A stretch of 24,308 nt of DNA from Flavobacteriaceae bacterium (lineage in GTDB: Bacteria; Bacteroidota; Bacteroidia; Flavobacteriales; Flavobacteriaceae), in NCBI GenBank assembly GCA_023700885.1, contig JAMPYA010000013.1, positions 1 to 24,308 of the forward strand. Reading direction: 5' to 3'. Of the stretch, positions 7,794-16,045 are shown in pieces. The notes under the pieces are model-generated. The model saw only the letters and a program-made list of their open reading frames with translations, had not been told where the DNA came from and searched no databases. The position numbers were made by a program, and so were the translations under genes. The first letter of the stretch is position 1; each line of letters opens with the position of its first letter.

Positions 7794-8831
7794 ATGCAGT
7801 TGATAAAAGACAGAGCAATTAAATTTGCTGTAATAGGATGTGGGCATATAGGGAAACGTCATGCCGAAATGATTGACAGAAATCCCGAAACAGAATTAGT
7901 AGCATTAGTTGATATAAAACCTAAAGAAGAATTATCTCTTGATATTTTTTCGGCGCCATTCTTTAAAAGTTTAGATGATTTTTTAAGTAGTGGTGTAGAA
8001 ACAGATGTAATTACAATTGCAACTCCAAACGGATTTCATGCTTCACAAGCTATAAAAAGTCTTGAAACCAAGCATCATGTTGTTGTAGAAAAACCTATTG
8101 CATTGACAAAACTCGATGCTGAAAAAGTGATATTTAAAGCCTTAAATGTTTCAAAACATGTTTTTGCAGTGATGCAAAATCGATATTCACCACCATCAGT
8201 ATGGATTAAAAATTTAATTGATGAAAATATTTTAGGAGAGATTTATACGGTTCACATCAATTGTTTTTGGAATCGTGATGAGCGTTATTATACCAGAAAA
8301 AATTGGCATGGTGATAAAAAATTAGATGGAGGCACACTTTTTACTCAGTTTTCGCATTTTATTGATATTATGTATTGGCTTTTTGGTGATATCAAAAATA
8401 TCAATGCAAAAATGACAGATTTTAATCACCAAGAATTGACTGATTTTGAAGATTCCGGAATTGTTTCTTTTGATTTTGTCAATGGCGGAATGGGAAGTTT
8501 AAATTATTCAACGGCTGTTTGGAATAAAAATTTGGAAAGTTCTATGACTATTATTGCAGAAAAAGGAGCTATCAAAATTGGCGGTCAATATATGAATGAA
8601 GTAGAATATTGTCATGTTAAAGATTATGAACTTCCAGTATTAGAGCCTACAAATCCTGGAAATGATTACGGAGCTTATAAAGGATCTGCTCAAAATCATC
8701 ATTACGTAATTCAGAATGTGGTTGATGTTTTACACGGTAAGAAGCCAATTACTACCAATGTTTTAGAAGGTATGAAAGTGGTTGACATAATAGAGCGTAT
8801 TTATCAAAGTAATACCAATGATCTCAAATAA
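7794..8831 (+). CDS. Gfo/Idh/MocA dehydrogenase, probably WbpB/WlbA-like sugar-nucleotide oxidase
   Basis: The 345-residue protein is an NAD(P)-dependent oxidoreductase. An N-terminal Rossmann fold has the dinucleotide loop GCGHIG at 15-20 and the acidic residue D40 ending strand 2. The family EKP motif at 99-101 supplies the catalytic-position lysine K100. The C-terminal alpha/beta domain has FWNRDERYY near 158-166 and LDGGTLFTQFSHFIDIMYWL near 177-196, with His188 in the position expected for the second catalytic residue. The FWNR and GGTLFTQFSHFID motifs and the operon context suggest oxidation of a UDP-HexNAc-uronate, as WbpB/WlbA do in making 2,3-diamino uronic acids. The aminotransferase and acetyltransferase partners of that pathway are not in the window, so the substrate is inferred only. 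The stop overlaps the next gene by 14 bases, indicating translational coupling. Confidence 0.88.
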   Translation: MQLIKDRAIKFAVIGCGHIGKRHAEMIDRNPETELVALVDIKPKEELSLDIFSAPFFKSLDDFLSSGVETDVITIATPNGFHASQAIKSLETKHHVVVEKPIALTKLDAEKVIFKALNVSKHVFAVMQNRYSPPSVWIKNLIDENILGEIYTVHINCFWNRDERYYTRKNWHGDKKLDGGTLFTQFSHFIDIMYWLFGDIKNINAKMTDFNHQELTDFEDSGIVSFDFVNGGMGSLNYSTAVWNKNLESSMTIIAEKGAIKIGGQYMNEVEYCHVKDYELPVLEPTNPGNDYGAYKGSAQNHHYVIQNVVDVLHGKKPITTNVLEGMKVVDIIERIYQSNTNDLK

Positions 8832-9435
8832 ACAGAAAATAACAAAGAGAATATTTGATATTATTATCGCAAGTATAGGAATCGTAATTTGTATGATTCC
8901 TATTTTTGTTTTAGTGATAATTGCCAGTTTTTCTACTCAATCATTTGGAATTTATGTTCAAAAAAGAATTGGTCAATTTCAAAAACCTTTTTATTTATTG
9001 AAGATTAGAAGTATGAGAATTAACCATGATATCAATACTTTCACTTCTTTAGATGATCATCGAATAACAAAATTTGGTCATTTTTTAAGACGATATAAAC
9101 TTGATGAATTACCTCAATTTTTTAATGTTTTAATTGGAAATATGAGTGTTGTTGGCCCAAGACCTGATGTTGAAGCCATGTTAAATTATTTAACTGAAGC
9201 ACAAAAACTCATTTTTCAAATGAAACCTGGATTGGTTAGTAGTGCCACATTAGCCTATCTTAATGAAGATGATTTGCTGTCTAAAGAAGTTGATGCTAAA
9301 GAATATTATCTGACAACTATTTGGCCCCAAAAAGTGCAACTAAATTTAGATTATGCTCAAAATTGGAGTTTAAACTTGGATTTTATAATTATAATTAAAT
9401 GTATCCGACAAATAACTAAATCACTTTTCCGTTAA
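8818..9435 (+). CDS. Initiating sugar transferase (undecaprenyl-phosphate phosphoglycosyltransferase)
   Basis: This 205-residue protein belongs to the bacterial sugar transferase family, the small monotopic (PglC/WcaJ-catalytic-core) type. It moves a sugar phosphate from a nucleotide sugar to undecaprenyl phosphate and so starts each repeat unit. Visible are the N-terminal KRIFDIIIASIGIVICMIPI, a re-entrant hydrophobic helix near 12-35, then YVQKRIGQFQKPFYLLKIRSM near 46-66. Downstream come FLRRYKLDELPQFFNVL near 88-104 with the catalytic DE pair, and GNMSVVGPRPDVE near 107-119. It lacks the extra four-helix N-terminal region of WcaJ. It is the last gene of the operon and starts within the previous gene. 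The 3' end overlaps the convergent hutI by 20 bases. Confidence 0.93.
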   Translation: MISNKQKITKRIFDIIIASIGIVICMIPIFVLVIIASFSTQSFGIYVQKRIGQFQKPFYLLKIRSMRINHDINTFTSLDDHRITKFGHFLRRYKLDELPQFFNVLIGNMSVVGPRPDVEAMLNYLTEAQKLIFQMKPGLVSSATLAYLNEDDLLSKEVDAKEYYLTTIWPQKVQLNLDYAQNWSLNLDFIIIIKCIRQITKSLFR

Positions 9436-10657
9436 TAATTACCATATCAATATTATTGCTGCCAAAAGCATAAGGTAAATATACATAACTCGGAATTTCT
9501 TTTGTGATGATGATATTCGCTTTTTTGCCAATGGTAATACTTCCATGTGTTTTTTCTAATCCCATGGCATATGCTCCGTTAATTGTTGCTGCATTTATGG
9601 CTTCTTCTGGAGTCATTTTCATTTTTATACAGGCTGTTGATACCACAAAATTCATATTTCCTGATGGAGTAGAACCCGGATTGTAATCTGAAGCCAAAGC
9701 TAATGGTAATCCTGCATTGAGCATTTTGCGAGCAGGAGTATAAGGAATCCCCAAATAATAAGAACAGCTAGGCAATGCAATAGGCATTGTAGATGCGTTT
9801 TTTAGAGCCTCAATATCATTATCGGTCATTTCTTCTAAATGATCAACCGACAAAGCTTTGTGATGAACACTTGCTTCAATTCCGCCAATTGATGTAAATT
9901 GATTGACATGAATTTTAGGAATCAATCCATATTGAGCACCGGCTTCCATAATTTTTACGGTATCTTCAACTGTAAAATAACCAGTCTCACAGAAAACATC
10001 AATAAAATCAGCTAAATTTTCATCAGTAACTTTTGGAAGTATTTCGTCAATAATTAAATTGATATAAGCATCTTTATTATTTTTAAACTCAAATGGTAAT
10101 GCATGAGCGCCCAAAAAAGTTGACTTAATTGCTATGGGATAATTTTCTTTCAATTTTTTAATAACGCGCAACATTTTTAATTCACCATCAGTACATAGAC
10201 CGTAACCCGATTTAATTTCTACTGCACCTGTACCTAATTTCATGATCTCTTCTAATCTCTTTTTTGATTCCTGATATAATTGTTCTTCAGAGCTTTCATT
10301 TAATTTTTTTGAAGAGTTTAGAATGCCACCACCACGATTTGCAATTTCTTCATAACTCAGTCCGTTTATCTTATCAACAAATTCTTGCACTCTATTTCCT
10401 GCATAAACAAGGTGTGTATGAGCATCACACCAAGTTGGTAAAACCGTTTTATTGGTGGCGTCAATCGTTTGGTTGACATTGATATTTGGACATTGGCTCA
10501 TAACCCCAAAATCCTTAATAATTTCATTCTCAATTAATAAAAATGCATTTTTTAGGGTAGGAAGTTCTTTCATTTTATCACCTTTTAAAAAAGACACTTC
10601 CATGCTTCGTACTTGGATTAACTCTTGTATATTTTTGATAAGTAATAACATTTTCAC
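9416..10657 (-). CDS. hutI: Imidazolonepropionase
   Basis: HutI hydrolyses 4-imidazolone-5-propanoate to N-formimino-L-glutamate, the third step of histidine degradation. The 413-residue length fits the amidohydrolase family. The metal HxH is in WCDAHTHLVYAGNR (H80 and H82). GGGILNSSKKL follows, then the conserved EIKSGYGL, a KIHVNQF segment with the third metal histidine, VDHLEEMTD, and LASDYNPGS with the metal aspartate. IKMKMTPEEAINAATINGAYAMGL and GKKANIIIT are typical of the C-terminal part. The start MKMLLLIKNIQELIQVR is preferred, though the second Met (residue 3) is also possible. No hutH, hutU or hutG is in the window, so the rest of the pathway must lie elsewhere. It converges on the polysaccharide operon with a 20-base coding overlap and no visible terminator. 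Confidence 0.95.
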   Translation of the reverse strand: MKMLLLIKNIQELIQVRSMEVSFLKGDKMKELPTLKNAFLLIENEIIKDFGVMSQCPNINVNQTIDATNKTVLPTWCDAHTHLVYAGNRVQEFVDKINGLSYEEIANRGGGILNSSKKLNESSEEQLYQESKKRLEEIMKLGTGAVEIKSGYGLCTDGELKMLRVIKKLKENYPIAIKSTFLGAHALPFEFKNNKDAYINLIIDEILPKVTDENLADFIDVFCETGYFTVEDTVKIMEAGAQYGLIPKIHVNQFTSIGGIEASVHHKALSVDHLEEMTDNDIEALKNASTMPIALPSCSYYLGIPYTPARKMLNAGLPLALASDYNPGSTPSGNMNFVVSTACIKMKMTPEEAINAATINGAYAMGLEKTHGSITIGKKANIIITKEIPSYVYLPYAFGSNNIDMVIINGKVI

Positions 10658-10792
10658 TCTTTTTTTGATGAGGTAAAGATATTTAAAAACTGCTTATTAT
10701 TGAATATTCATTTAATAAACTTTATTATTATTAATATCATTTTTTTAGTTAAAATAGATGTTATTTTATTTCAAAATCATTAAAATATGCCG

Positions 10793-10800
10793 TAATTTTG
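10793..10800 (+). promoter_or_regulatory. Candidate -7 box of the pta-ackA unit
   Basis: TAATTTTG matches TAnnTTTG and ends 15 bases before the pta ATG at 10816. The -33 box is poor: TTTC at 10769-10772 with 20 bases between. It covers an in-frame TTG at 10798, which argues that this TTG is not the translation start. Confidence 0.5.
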
Positions 10801-10815
10801 CATAAAATTTCAAAA

Positions 10816-12909
10816 ATGAATAAAGCTATATTTATAGCAACAAGCGAACCTCATAGCGGAAAATCAATTGTTGCCATCGGATTGATGAGTTTGTTACTCG
10901 GTAAAACTGCCAGAGTTGGTTATTTCAGACCAATTATCAATGATGTTGAAGAAGGTAAAAAAGACAATCATGTTGAAACTATTTTATCCCATTTTAATCT
11001 TGATATGACCTATGATGAGGCTTATGCTTTTACGCGAAGTAAAATTATCAAGAAAAAAAATAAAGGTAAGGTTGGAGAAATTATTGATACCATTATTGAA
11101 AAATTTAAAAATTTAGAAGATAAATTTGATTTTGTTTTAGTTGAAGGTACTGATTTTGCCGGTGAAGGAACTGTTATAGAACTTGATTTAAATGTCTTAA
11201 TAGCCAAAAATTTGGGAATTCCTACCTTGATTGTAGAAAGTGGTGTAGGGAAAACCTTAGATGGTTTTTTAGAAAATCTATATTTGGCTTATGACTCTTT
11301 CAAAGCCAAAGAAGTTGAGGTTCTAGGTGTTTTTGCCAATAAAGTTCAATATCAAAATATTGAGTTAGTCAGAAATAGTTTAATGGAATATCTTCCAGAT
11401 AATGTACTAGTTAATGTAATTCCTTTAATTGAGACTTTAGATCATCCAACCATGAGGGAGATTTTGGAGGAATTAAACGGAAAGGTATTGTTTGGCGAAG
11501 AATATTTAAATAATCAAACAGGACCCAAAGCTGTTGGAGCAATGCAGTTGCATAATTATTTAAATCATATACAAGAAAATGTCTTGGTTATAACTCCCGG
11601 AGATAGAGCTGATATTATTTTAGGAGCATTACAGGCTCATATTTCTGCTAATTATCCGAGCATTTCAGGAATTGTTTTAACCGGAAATATCATTCCAGAA
11701 GAATCTATCTTAAAATTGATAAGAGGTTTACATCAAATTGTACCTATTATTGCCGTTGAAGAAGGGACTTTTAATGTTACTAATTTAATAGGAAATATTA
11801 AATCTAAAATTTATGCTGGCAATACCCAAAAAATTATCACCTCAGTAAATGTATTTGAAAATTATGTAGCGGTAGAAAAATTAGCTAATAGATTAATCAC
11901 TTTTGTGCCTGAGGGTGTTACCCCAAGAATGTTTCAATACAATCTTTTAAAACGAGCCAAAAAAGCAAGAAAACACATTGTTTTACCTGAAGGAAATGAT
12001 GAAAGAGTCTTATTAGCATCAGAACGTTTACTCTTACAAGAAGTTGTAGATATTACTTTATTAGGAAATAGAAAAGAAATAGAGGCTAAATGTGCTGAAT
12101 TAGGACTTGTTTTAGTGCCTAAAAAAGCTAAAATTATCAAACCTATTGAATCTGAGCATTACGAAATGTTTGCACAAACTTTTTATGAATTAAGAAAACA
12201 TAAAAAGGTAAATTTAGAAATGGCTCGTGATTTAATGACAGATGTTTCCTATTTTGGAACCATGATGGTGCATTTAAATTTGGCAGACGGGATGGTTTCT
12301 GGTGCGGTTCATACTACCCAACATACCATTAAACCAGCACTTCAATTTATTAAAACAAAACCTAATACTTCTATTGTTTCATCCATATTTTTTATGTGTT
12401 TAGAAGATAGGGTTTCTGTTTTTGGTGATTGTGCCATAAATCCTAATCCAACTGCGGAAGAATTAGCAGAGATAGCAATCTCTTCTGCAGATTCTACCAT
12501 TGCTTTTGGAATAGAACCTAAAATAGCCATGTTATCTTATTCATCTGGAACATCAGGACAAGGAGAAGAAGTAGATAAAGTTAGAAAAGCAACAGAAATT
12601 GTTAAGAATTTACGTCCGGAACTTAAAATTGAAGGACCTATACAGTATGATGCAGCAGTAGATATGAAAGTAGGTAAAAGTAAATTACCAAATTCTGAAG
12701 TAGCCGGACAAGCATCTGTTTTAATTTTTCCCGATTTAAATACAGGAAATAATACTTATAAAGCTGTACAAAGAGAAACCGGAGCTCTAGCTATTGGACC
12801 CATGCTTCAAGGACTCAATAAACCTGTAAATGATTTAAGTAGAGGATGTACTACAGAAGATATATTTAATACCGTAATAATAACAGCTATTCAAGCGCAA
12901 GGACTTTAA
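10816..12909 (+). CDS. pta: Phosphate acetyltransferase, long BioD-like form
   Basis: Pta interconverts acetyl-CoA plus phosphate and acetyl phosphate plus CoA, feeding the acetate kinase downstream. The 697-residue form has three parts. An N-terminal P-loop BioD-like domain starts MNKAIFIATSEPHSGKS (about 1-220) and includes LVEGTDFAGEGT. A DRTGG domain (about 220-335) includes ITPGDRADIILGALQAH. The C-terminal catalytic domain (about 370-697) includes HIVLPEGNDERVLLAS, DGMVSGAVHTT, AMLSYSSGTSGQGEEVDKV and the terminal TTEDIFNTVIITAIQAQ. I chose ATG 10816 because an in-frame TTG 18 bases upstream falls inside the -7 box and would add only six residues. The ackA gene follows after 128 bases with no terminator between, so the two are probably one transcript. 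Confidence 0.96.
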   Translation: MNKAIFIATSEPHSGKSIVAIGLMSLLLGKTARVGYFRPIINDVEEGKKDNHVETILSHFNLDMTYDEAYAFTRSKIIKKKNKGKVGEIIDTIIEKFKNLEDKFDFVLVEGTDFAGEGTVIELDLNVLIAKNLGIPTLIVESGVGKTLDGFLENLYLAYDSFKAKEVEVLGVFANKVQYQNIELVRNSLMEYLPDNVLVNVIPLIETLDHPTMREILEELNGKVLFGEEYLNNQTGPKAVGAMQLHNYLNHIQENVLVITPGDRADIILGALQAHISANYPSISGIVLTGNIIPEESILKLIRGLHQIVPIIAVEEGTFNVTNLIGNIKSKIYAGNTQKIITSVNVFENYVAVEKLANRLITFVPEGVTPRMFQYNLLKRAKKARKHIVLPEGNDERVLLASERLLLQEVVDITLLGNRKEIEAKCAELGLVLVPKKAKIIKPIESEHYEMFAQTFYELRKHKKVNLEMARDLMTDVSYFGTMMVHLNLADGMVSGAVHTTQHTIKPALQFIKTKPNTSIVSSIFFMCLEDRVSVFGDCAINPNPTAEELAEIAISSADSTIAFGIEPKIAMLSYSSGTSGQGEEVDKVRKATEIVKNLRPELKIEGPIQYDAAVDMKVGKSKLPNSEVAGQASVLIFPDLNTGNNTYKAVQRETGALAIGPMLQGLNKPVNDLSRGCTTEDIFNTVIITAIQAQGL

Positions 12910-12985
12910 AATAATATAATAGTGAAACGCTCATGATAATTTTAATAAACACACATGGTTGTGATTATGGGCATTCTATCTGGCA

Positions 12986-13021
12986 AATAAAATTTATAGT
13001 GAGCTAGCTTGTCGAACTAAA
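12986..13021 (+). repeat. Dispersed REP-like element, copy 2
   Basis: This matches 4538-4569 exactly except for a 4-base insertion that turns GAGCTTG into GAGCTAGCTTG (a local AGCT/TAGC duplication). The 18 bases upstream also share about 12 identities with copy 1, so the element may extend further. It ends 16 bases before the ackA ATG. Confidence 0.8.
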
Positions 13022-13037
13022 CAATAAATATAAACTA

Positions 13038-14228
13038 ATGAAAATTTTAATTATTAACTCCGGAAGTTCCTCCATCAAATATCAATTAATAGAAATGCCT
13101 TCTACTGCAGTCTTGTGCAGTGGGATGGTAGAAAGAATAGGATTGGAAAACTCTAAATTGAATTACAAAACAGATCAACATAAAATTGAAGAAGTTGTTG
13201 AAATCAACAACCATAAAGTGGGTTTAGAAAAAATTGCACAAGTTTTAATGAATGAAGAAATTGGTGTAATTAAATCAACCTCTGAAATTGATGCAGTTGG
13301 ACATAGAGTTGTACACGGTGGAAGTACTTTTTCAAAAACCGTAGTTATCGACCAAAAAGTGAAAGATAAAATTCGTGAATTTTTCTTTTTAGCACCTTTA
13401 CACAATCCTCCTAATTATGAAGGTATAGAAGTTGCTGAAGAAATTTTTCCTACAGCAAAACAAATAGCCGTATTTGATACCGCATTTCACCAAACCATAC
13501 CAACAGTTGCTTATAAATATGCTATTCCTAATAAATTTTTAGATGAAGATAAAATTCGTGTTTACGGATTTCATGGAACATCTCATAAATATGTTTCAGA
13601 AAAAGCTATTGAATATTTAGGCGTAAAATCATCTAAACTAATCACCATTCATTTAGGTAATGGATGTAGTATGACAGCGGTAAAAGATGGTAAAAGTGTT
13701 GATCATTCGTTAGGTTTCGGACCAATGAACGGATTGATGATGGGTACCAGAAGTGGTGATATAGACCAATCGGTTATATTTTATATGGTCAATAATTTGG
13801 GTTATACGATTGATCAGGTCAATAATTTACTTCAAAAAGAAAGTGGTATGTTAGGCCTTACCGGTTTTAGTGATTTGCGTGATATTGAAGAACGTGCTGA
13901 TAATGGCGATGTAAATTGTCAGTTAGCCCTAGACATGAATGCTTATCGCATAAAAAAATATATCGGTTCTTTTACAGCAATCATGAATGGATTAGATGCC
14001 CTAATTTTTACGGCTGGAGTAGGGGAGAATTCTTATATACTTAGAAGTTTGATTTGCAAAGATTTAGAGTATTTAGGTGTTTCGCTTGATGCTGAAAAAA
14101 ATCATGTTAAAGCAAGAAAATTAACTGAAATTCACGATGATCAATCGAGCGTTAAAGTATTGATTATTCCAACTAATGAAGAAGTTGAAATTGCTAAACA
14201 ATCCTATAATTTATTGATGGAATCATAA
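13038..14228 (+). CDS. ackA: Acetate kinase
   Basis: AckA converts acetyl phosphate plus ADP to acetate plus ATP. The 396-residue length is normal for the family. Motifs present are the N-terminal INSGSSSIKYQLIEM (phosphate loop with the metal-binding asparagine), VGHRVVHGGSTF, FDTAFHQTIP with the conserved aspartate, YGFHGTSHKYVS, HLGNGCSMTAVKDGKSVDHS, MGTRSGDIDQSV and FTAGVGENS. All are intact. It sits downstream of pta in the usual order. The 128-base gap contains a dispersed repeat and no terminator or clear promoter. A strong hairpin at 14232-14258 closes the unit. Confidence 0.97.
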   Translation: MKILIINSGSSSIKYQLIEMPSTAVLCSGMVERIGLENSKLNYKTDQHKIEEVVEINNHKVGLEKIAQVLMNEEIGVIKSTSEIDAVGHRVVHGGSTFSKTVVIDQKVKDKIREFFFLAPLHNPPNYEGIEVAEEIFPTAKQIAVFDTAFHQTIPTVAYKYAIPNKFLDEDKIRVYGFHGTSHKYVSEKAIEYLGVKSSKLITIHLGNGCSMTAVKDGKSVDHSLGFGPMNGLMMGTRSGDIDQSVIFYMVNNLGYTIDQVNNLLQKESGMLGLTGFSDLRDIEERADNGDVNCQLALDMNAYRIKKYIGSFTAIMNGLDALIFTAGVGENSYILRSLICKDLEYLGVSLDAEKNHVKARKLTEIHDDQSSVKVLIIPTNEEVEIAKQSYNLLMES

Positions 14229-14231
14229 TAA

Positions 14232-14263
14232 AATAAACCCGCAATTTGCGGGTTTATTTTTTG
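14232..14263 (+). terminator. Bidirectional terminator between ackA and fumC
   Basis: AATAAACCCGCAA (14232-14244) pairs perfectly with TTGCGGGTTTATT (14246-14258) and a T-rich run follows. It lies 3 bases after the ackA stop and about 15 bases past the fumC stop on the other strand. The minus-strand tail is also T-rich, so it can serve both convergent genes. Confidence 0.9.
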
Positions 14264-14277
14264 AGTAATATTATTAT

Positions 14278-15672
14278 TTATTTTAAACTTCCTGTCATAT
14301 CTGCAGGAACCACACATTGATCATATTCTTCAGAAGTTACATAACCTAATCGGATAGCTTCTTCTTTTAAAGTAGTGCCGTTTTTGTGCGCAGTTTGTGC
14401 TATTTCTGCTGCTTTATAATAACCAATTTTAGTATTTAAAGCAGTCACTAACATTAATGAATTGTTAACTAATTCGTTAATTCTAGCATGATTCGGTTCA
14501 ATTCCTATAGCGCAATTATCATTAAATGAAACACAAGCATCTCCAATTAAACGTGCAGATTGTAAGAAATTTACAGCCATAATTGGTTTAAATACATTTA
14601 ATTCAAAATGACCTTGAGTTCCTGCAATCGTAATGGCAACATCATTACCCATAACCTGAGCACAAACCATTGTTAATGCTTCCGGCTGAGTAGGATTTAC
14701 TTTTCCTGGCATAATAGATGAACCCGGTTCATTTTCTGGAATAATTAATTCTCCAATTCCAGATCTAGGACCTGAAGCTAATAATCTTATATCATTGGCA
14801 ATTTTATTTAAAGAAACAGCTAATTGTTTTAAGGCTCCATGTGATTCTACAAAAGCATCATGAGCCGCCAAAGCTTCAAATTTATTTTCGGCTGTTATAA
14901 ATGGTAGATTGGTAAATTCTGCAATTTTTTGAGCTACCAAAACATCATAACCTTTAGGTGTATTTAAACCGGTTCCAACAGCAGTACCGCCAAGCGCCAA
15001 TTCAGACAAATGAGGTAAAGTGTTTTTCAAGGCTTTTAAGCCGTGGTTTAATTGAGAAACATAACCAGAAAATTCCTGGCCTAAAGTTAGTGGAGTAGCA
15101 TCCATTAAATGAGTTCTTCCAATTTTAACTACTTCTTTAAATGCTATTGCTTTTTGTTGTAAGGTATCTCTTAATTTTTCGATTCCCGGAATCGTAACAT
15201 CAATCAACATTTTATAGGCTGCAATATGCATTCCGGTAGGGTAAGTATCATTAGATGATTGCGATTTATTTACATCGTCATTAGCTTTTAAAATGGGATC
15301 TTCACCTATTTTTTTTCCTCCTAAAACCTGAGCTCTGTTGGCAATAACTTCATTAACATTCATGTTACTTTGAGTTCCTGAACCTGTCTGCCAAATAACC
15401 AACGGAAATTCACTATCTAATTTCCCTTCTAAAATTTCTTCACAAACTTCAGAAATCATATCTCTTTTTTCTTTAGGAAGCACTCCCAATTCAAAATTTG
15501 CATGAGCAGCAGCTTTTTTAAGATAAGCAAATGCATAAATAATTTCGATTGGCATTGATCCCGCAGGTCCAATTTTGAAATTATTTCGTGAACGTTCTGT
15601 TTGAGCACCCCAATAGTTGGCGGCAGGTACTTTTACTTCACCCATCGTGTCTTTTTCAATTCTATATTCCAT
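14278..15672 (-). CDS. fumC: Fumarate hydratase class II
   Basis: FumC is the iron-free, oxygen-stable fumarase of the citric acid cycle, interconverting fumarate and L-malate. The 464-residue length matches the family. It begins MEYRIEKDTMGEVKVPAANY, followed by WGAQTERSRNNF, SGTQSNMNVNEVIANRA near 97-113, the TH pair in KIGRTHLMDATPLTLGQEFSG and GGTAVGTGLN. The family signature GSSIMPGKVNPTQPE lies near 318-332, within the catalytic serine loop. The closely related aspartase would differ in the active-site loop; the ATPLTLGQE and GSSIMPGKVNP pattern favours fumarase. The gene is single and convergent with ackA, sharing the terminator at 14232-14263. A TAAATTTG box lies 33 bases upstream of the ATG. 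Confidence 0.96.
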   Translation of the reverse strand: MEYRIEKDTMGEVKVPAANYWGAQTERSRNNFKIGPAGSMPIEIIYAFAYLKKAAAHANFELGVLPKEKRDMISEVCEEILEGKLDSEFPLVIWQTGSGTQSNMNVNEVIANRAQVLGGKKIGEDPILKANDDVNKSQSSNDTYPTGMHIAAYKMLIDVTIPGIEKLRDTLQQKAIAFKEVVKIGRTHLMDATPLTLGQEFSGYVSQLNHGLKALKNTLPHLSELALGGTAVGTGLNTPKGYDVLVAQKIAEFTNLPFITAENKFEALAAHDAFVESHGALKQLAVSLNKIANDIRLLASGPRSGIGELIIPENEPGSSIMPGKVNPTQPEALTMVCAQVMGNDVAITIAGTQGHFELNVFKPIMAVNFLQSARLIGDACVSFNDNCAIGIEPNHARINELVNNSLMLVTALNTKIGYYKAAEIAQTAHKNGTTLKEEAIRLGYVTSEEYDQCVVPADMTGSLK

Positions 15673-15704
15673 ATAATTAAATAATTTAGATTAAAGTTTA
15701 CTTA

Positions 15705-15712
15705 CAAATTTA
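15705..15712 (-). promoter_or_regulatory. Candidate -7 box of fumC
   Basis: The minus strand reads TAAATTTG, matching TAnnTTTG, 32 bases before the fumC ATG at 15672. No good TTG is found 19 bases upstream, so confidence is limited. Confidence 0.4.
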
Positions 15713-15797
15713 AGGATATGATTTCTAATAAGTTTATTCTATGATTAGATAAATTAAAAATATTTCAAATTTACGTGTAGGAATTGATATTAAGTGC

Positions 15798-15805
15798 TAT
15801 TTTTG
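15798..15805 (+). promoter_or_regulatory. Candidate -7 box of the 53-residue membrane protein gene
   Basis: TATTTTTG matches TAnnTTTG and ends 22 bases before the ATG at 15828. The -33 region is weak. Confidence 0.4.
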
Positions 15806-15827
15806 ATACAAATAAAAAACATAACAA

Positions 15828-15989
15828 ATGGATTTTTCACAATTTATAGGAATTTTAGCTTTTTTAATGATTTTTACCATTGGATTTTGGTTAATGATTT
15901 TGTTGATGACTTTTATTTTACCATATTGGATTTTTGGTGCTATTAAAGAAAAATTAACTGAAGGGAAAGATTCTAAAACTACAAGCTAA
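15828..15989 (+). CDS. Small hydrophobic membrane protein, 53 residues
   Basis: An open frame from ATG 15828 to TAA 15987-15989 encodes a 53-residue protein beginning MDFSQFIGILAFLMIFTIGF. Residues about 6-36 are almost wholly hydrophobic and include FWLMILLMTFILPYWIFG, enough for one long or two short membrane helices. A hydrophilic tail follows (AIKEKLTEGKDSKTTS). I do not recognise a family. Support that it is a gene comes from the TATTTTTG box 22 bases upstream, the matched terminator 24 bases downstream, and the clean membrane-then-charged layout. Against it, a short frame in AT-rich DNA often looks hydrophobic by chance. Charge distribution suggests the lysine-rich C-terminus is cytoplasmic. 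Confidence 0.6.
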   Translation: MDFSQFIGILAFLMIFTIGFWLMILLMTFILPYWIFGAIKEKLTEGKDSKTTS

Positions 15990-16013
15990 ATCATTAATAT
16001 TATATATCAAAAA

Positions 16014-16045
16014 AAAAGGTCTGAATTTTTCAGACCTTTTCTTTT
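16014..16045. terminator. Bidirectional terminator between the small membrane gene and the receptor gene
   Basis: AAAAGGTCTGAA (16014-16025) pairs perfectly with TTCAGACCTTTT (16029-16040), leaving a three-base loop. Plus-strand transcripts run into CTTTTT, and minus-strand transcripts run into a T tract from the A run at 16009-16017. It directly follows the receptor stop at 16045 on the minus strand. Confidence 0.9.

Noticed and set aside
9416..10657. Histidine-utilisation operon
   Set aside because: Only hutI is here. Both neighbours belong to unrelated pathways on the opposite strand.
10798..10815. TTG start giving a six-residue longer Pta
   Set aside because: The TTG is part of the TAATTTTG -7 box, so it should not be transcribed. 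The ATG at 10816 starts directly at the BioD-like domain.
12910..13037. Regulatory RNA or riboswitch between pta and ackA
   Set aside because: Only short weak inverted repeats are present besides the dispersed element. No conserved fold or terminator is recognisable.
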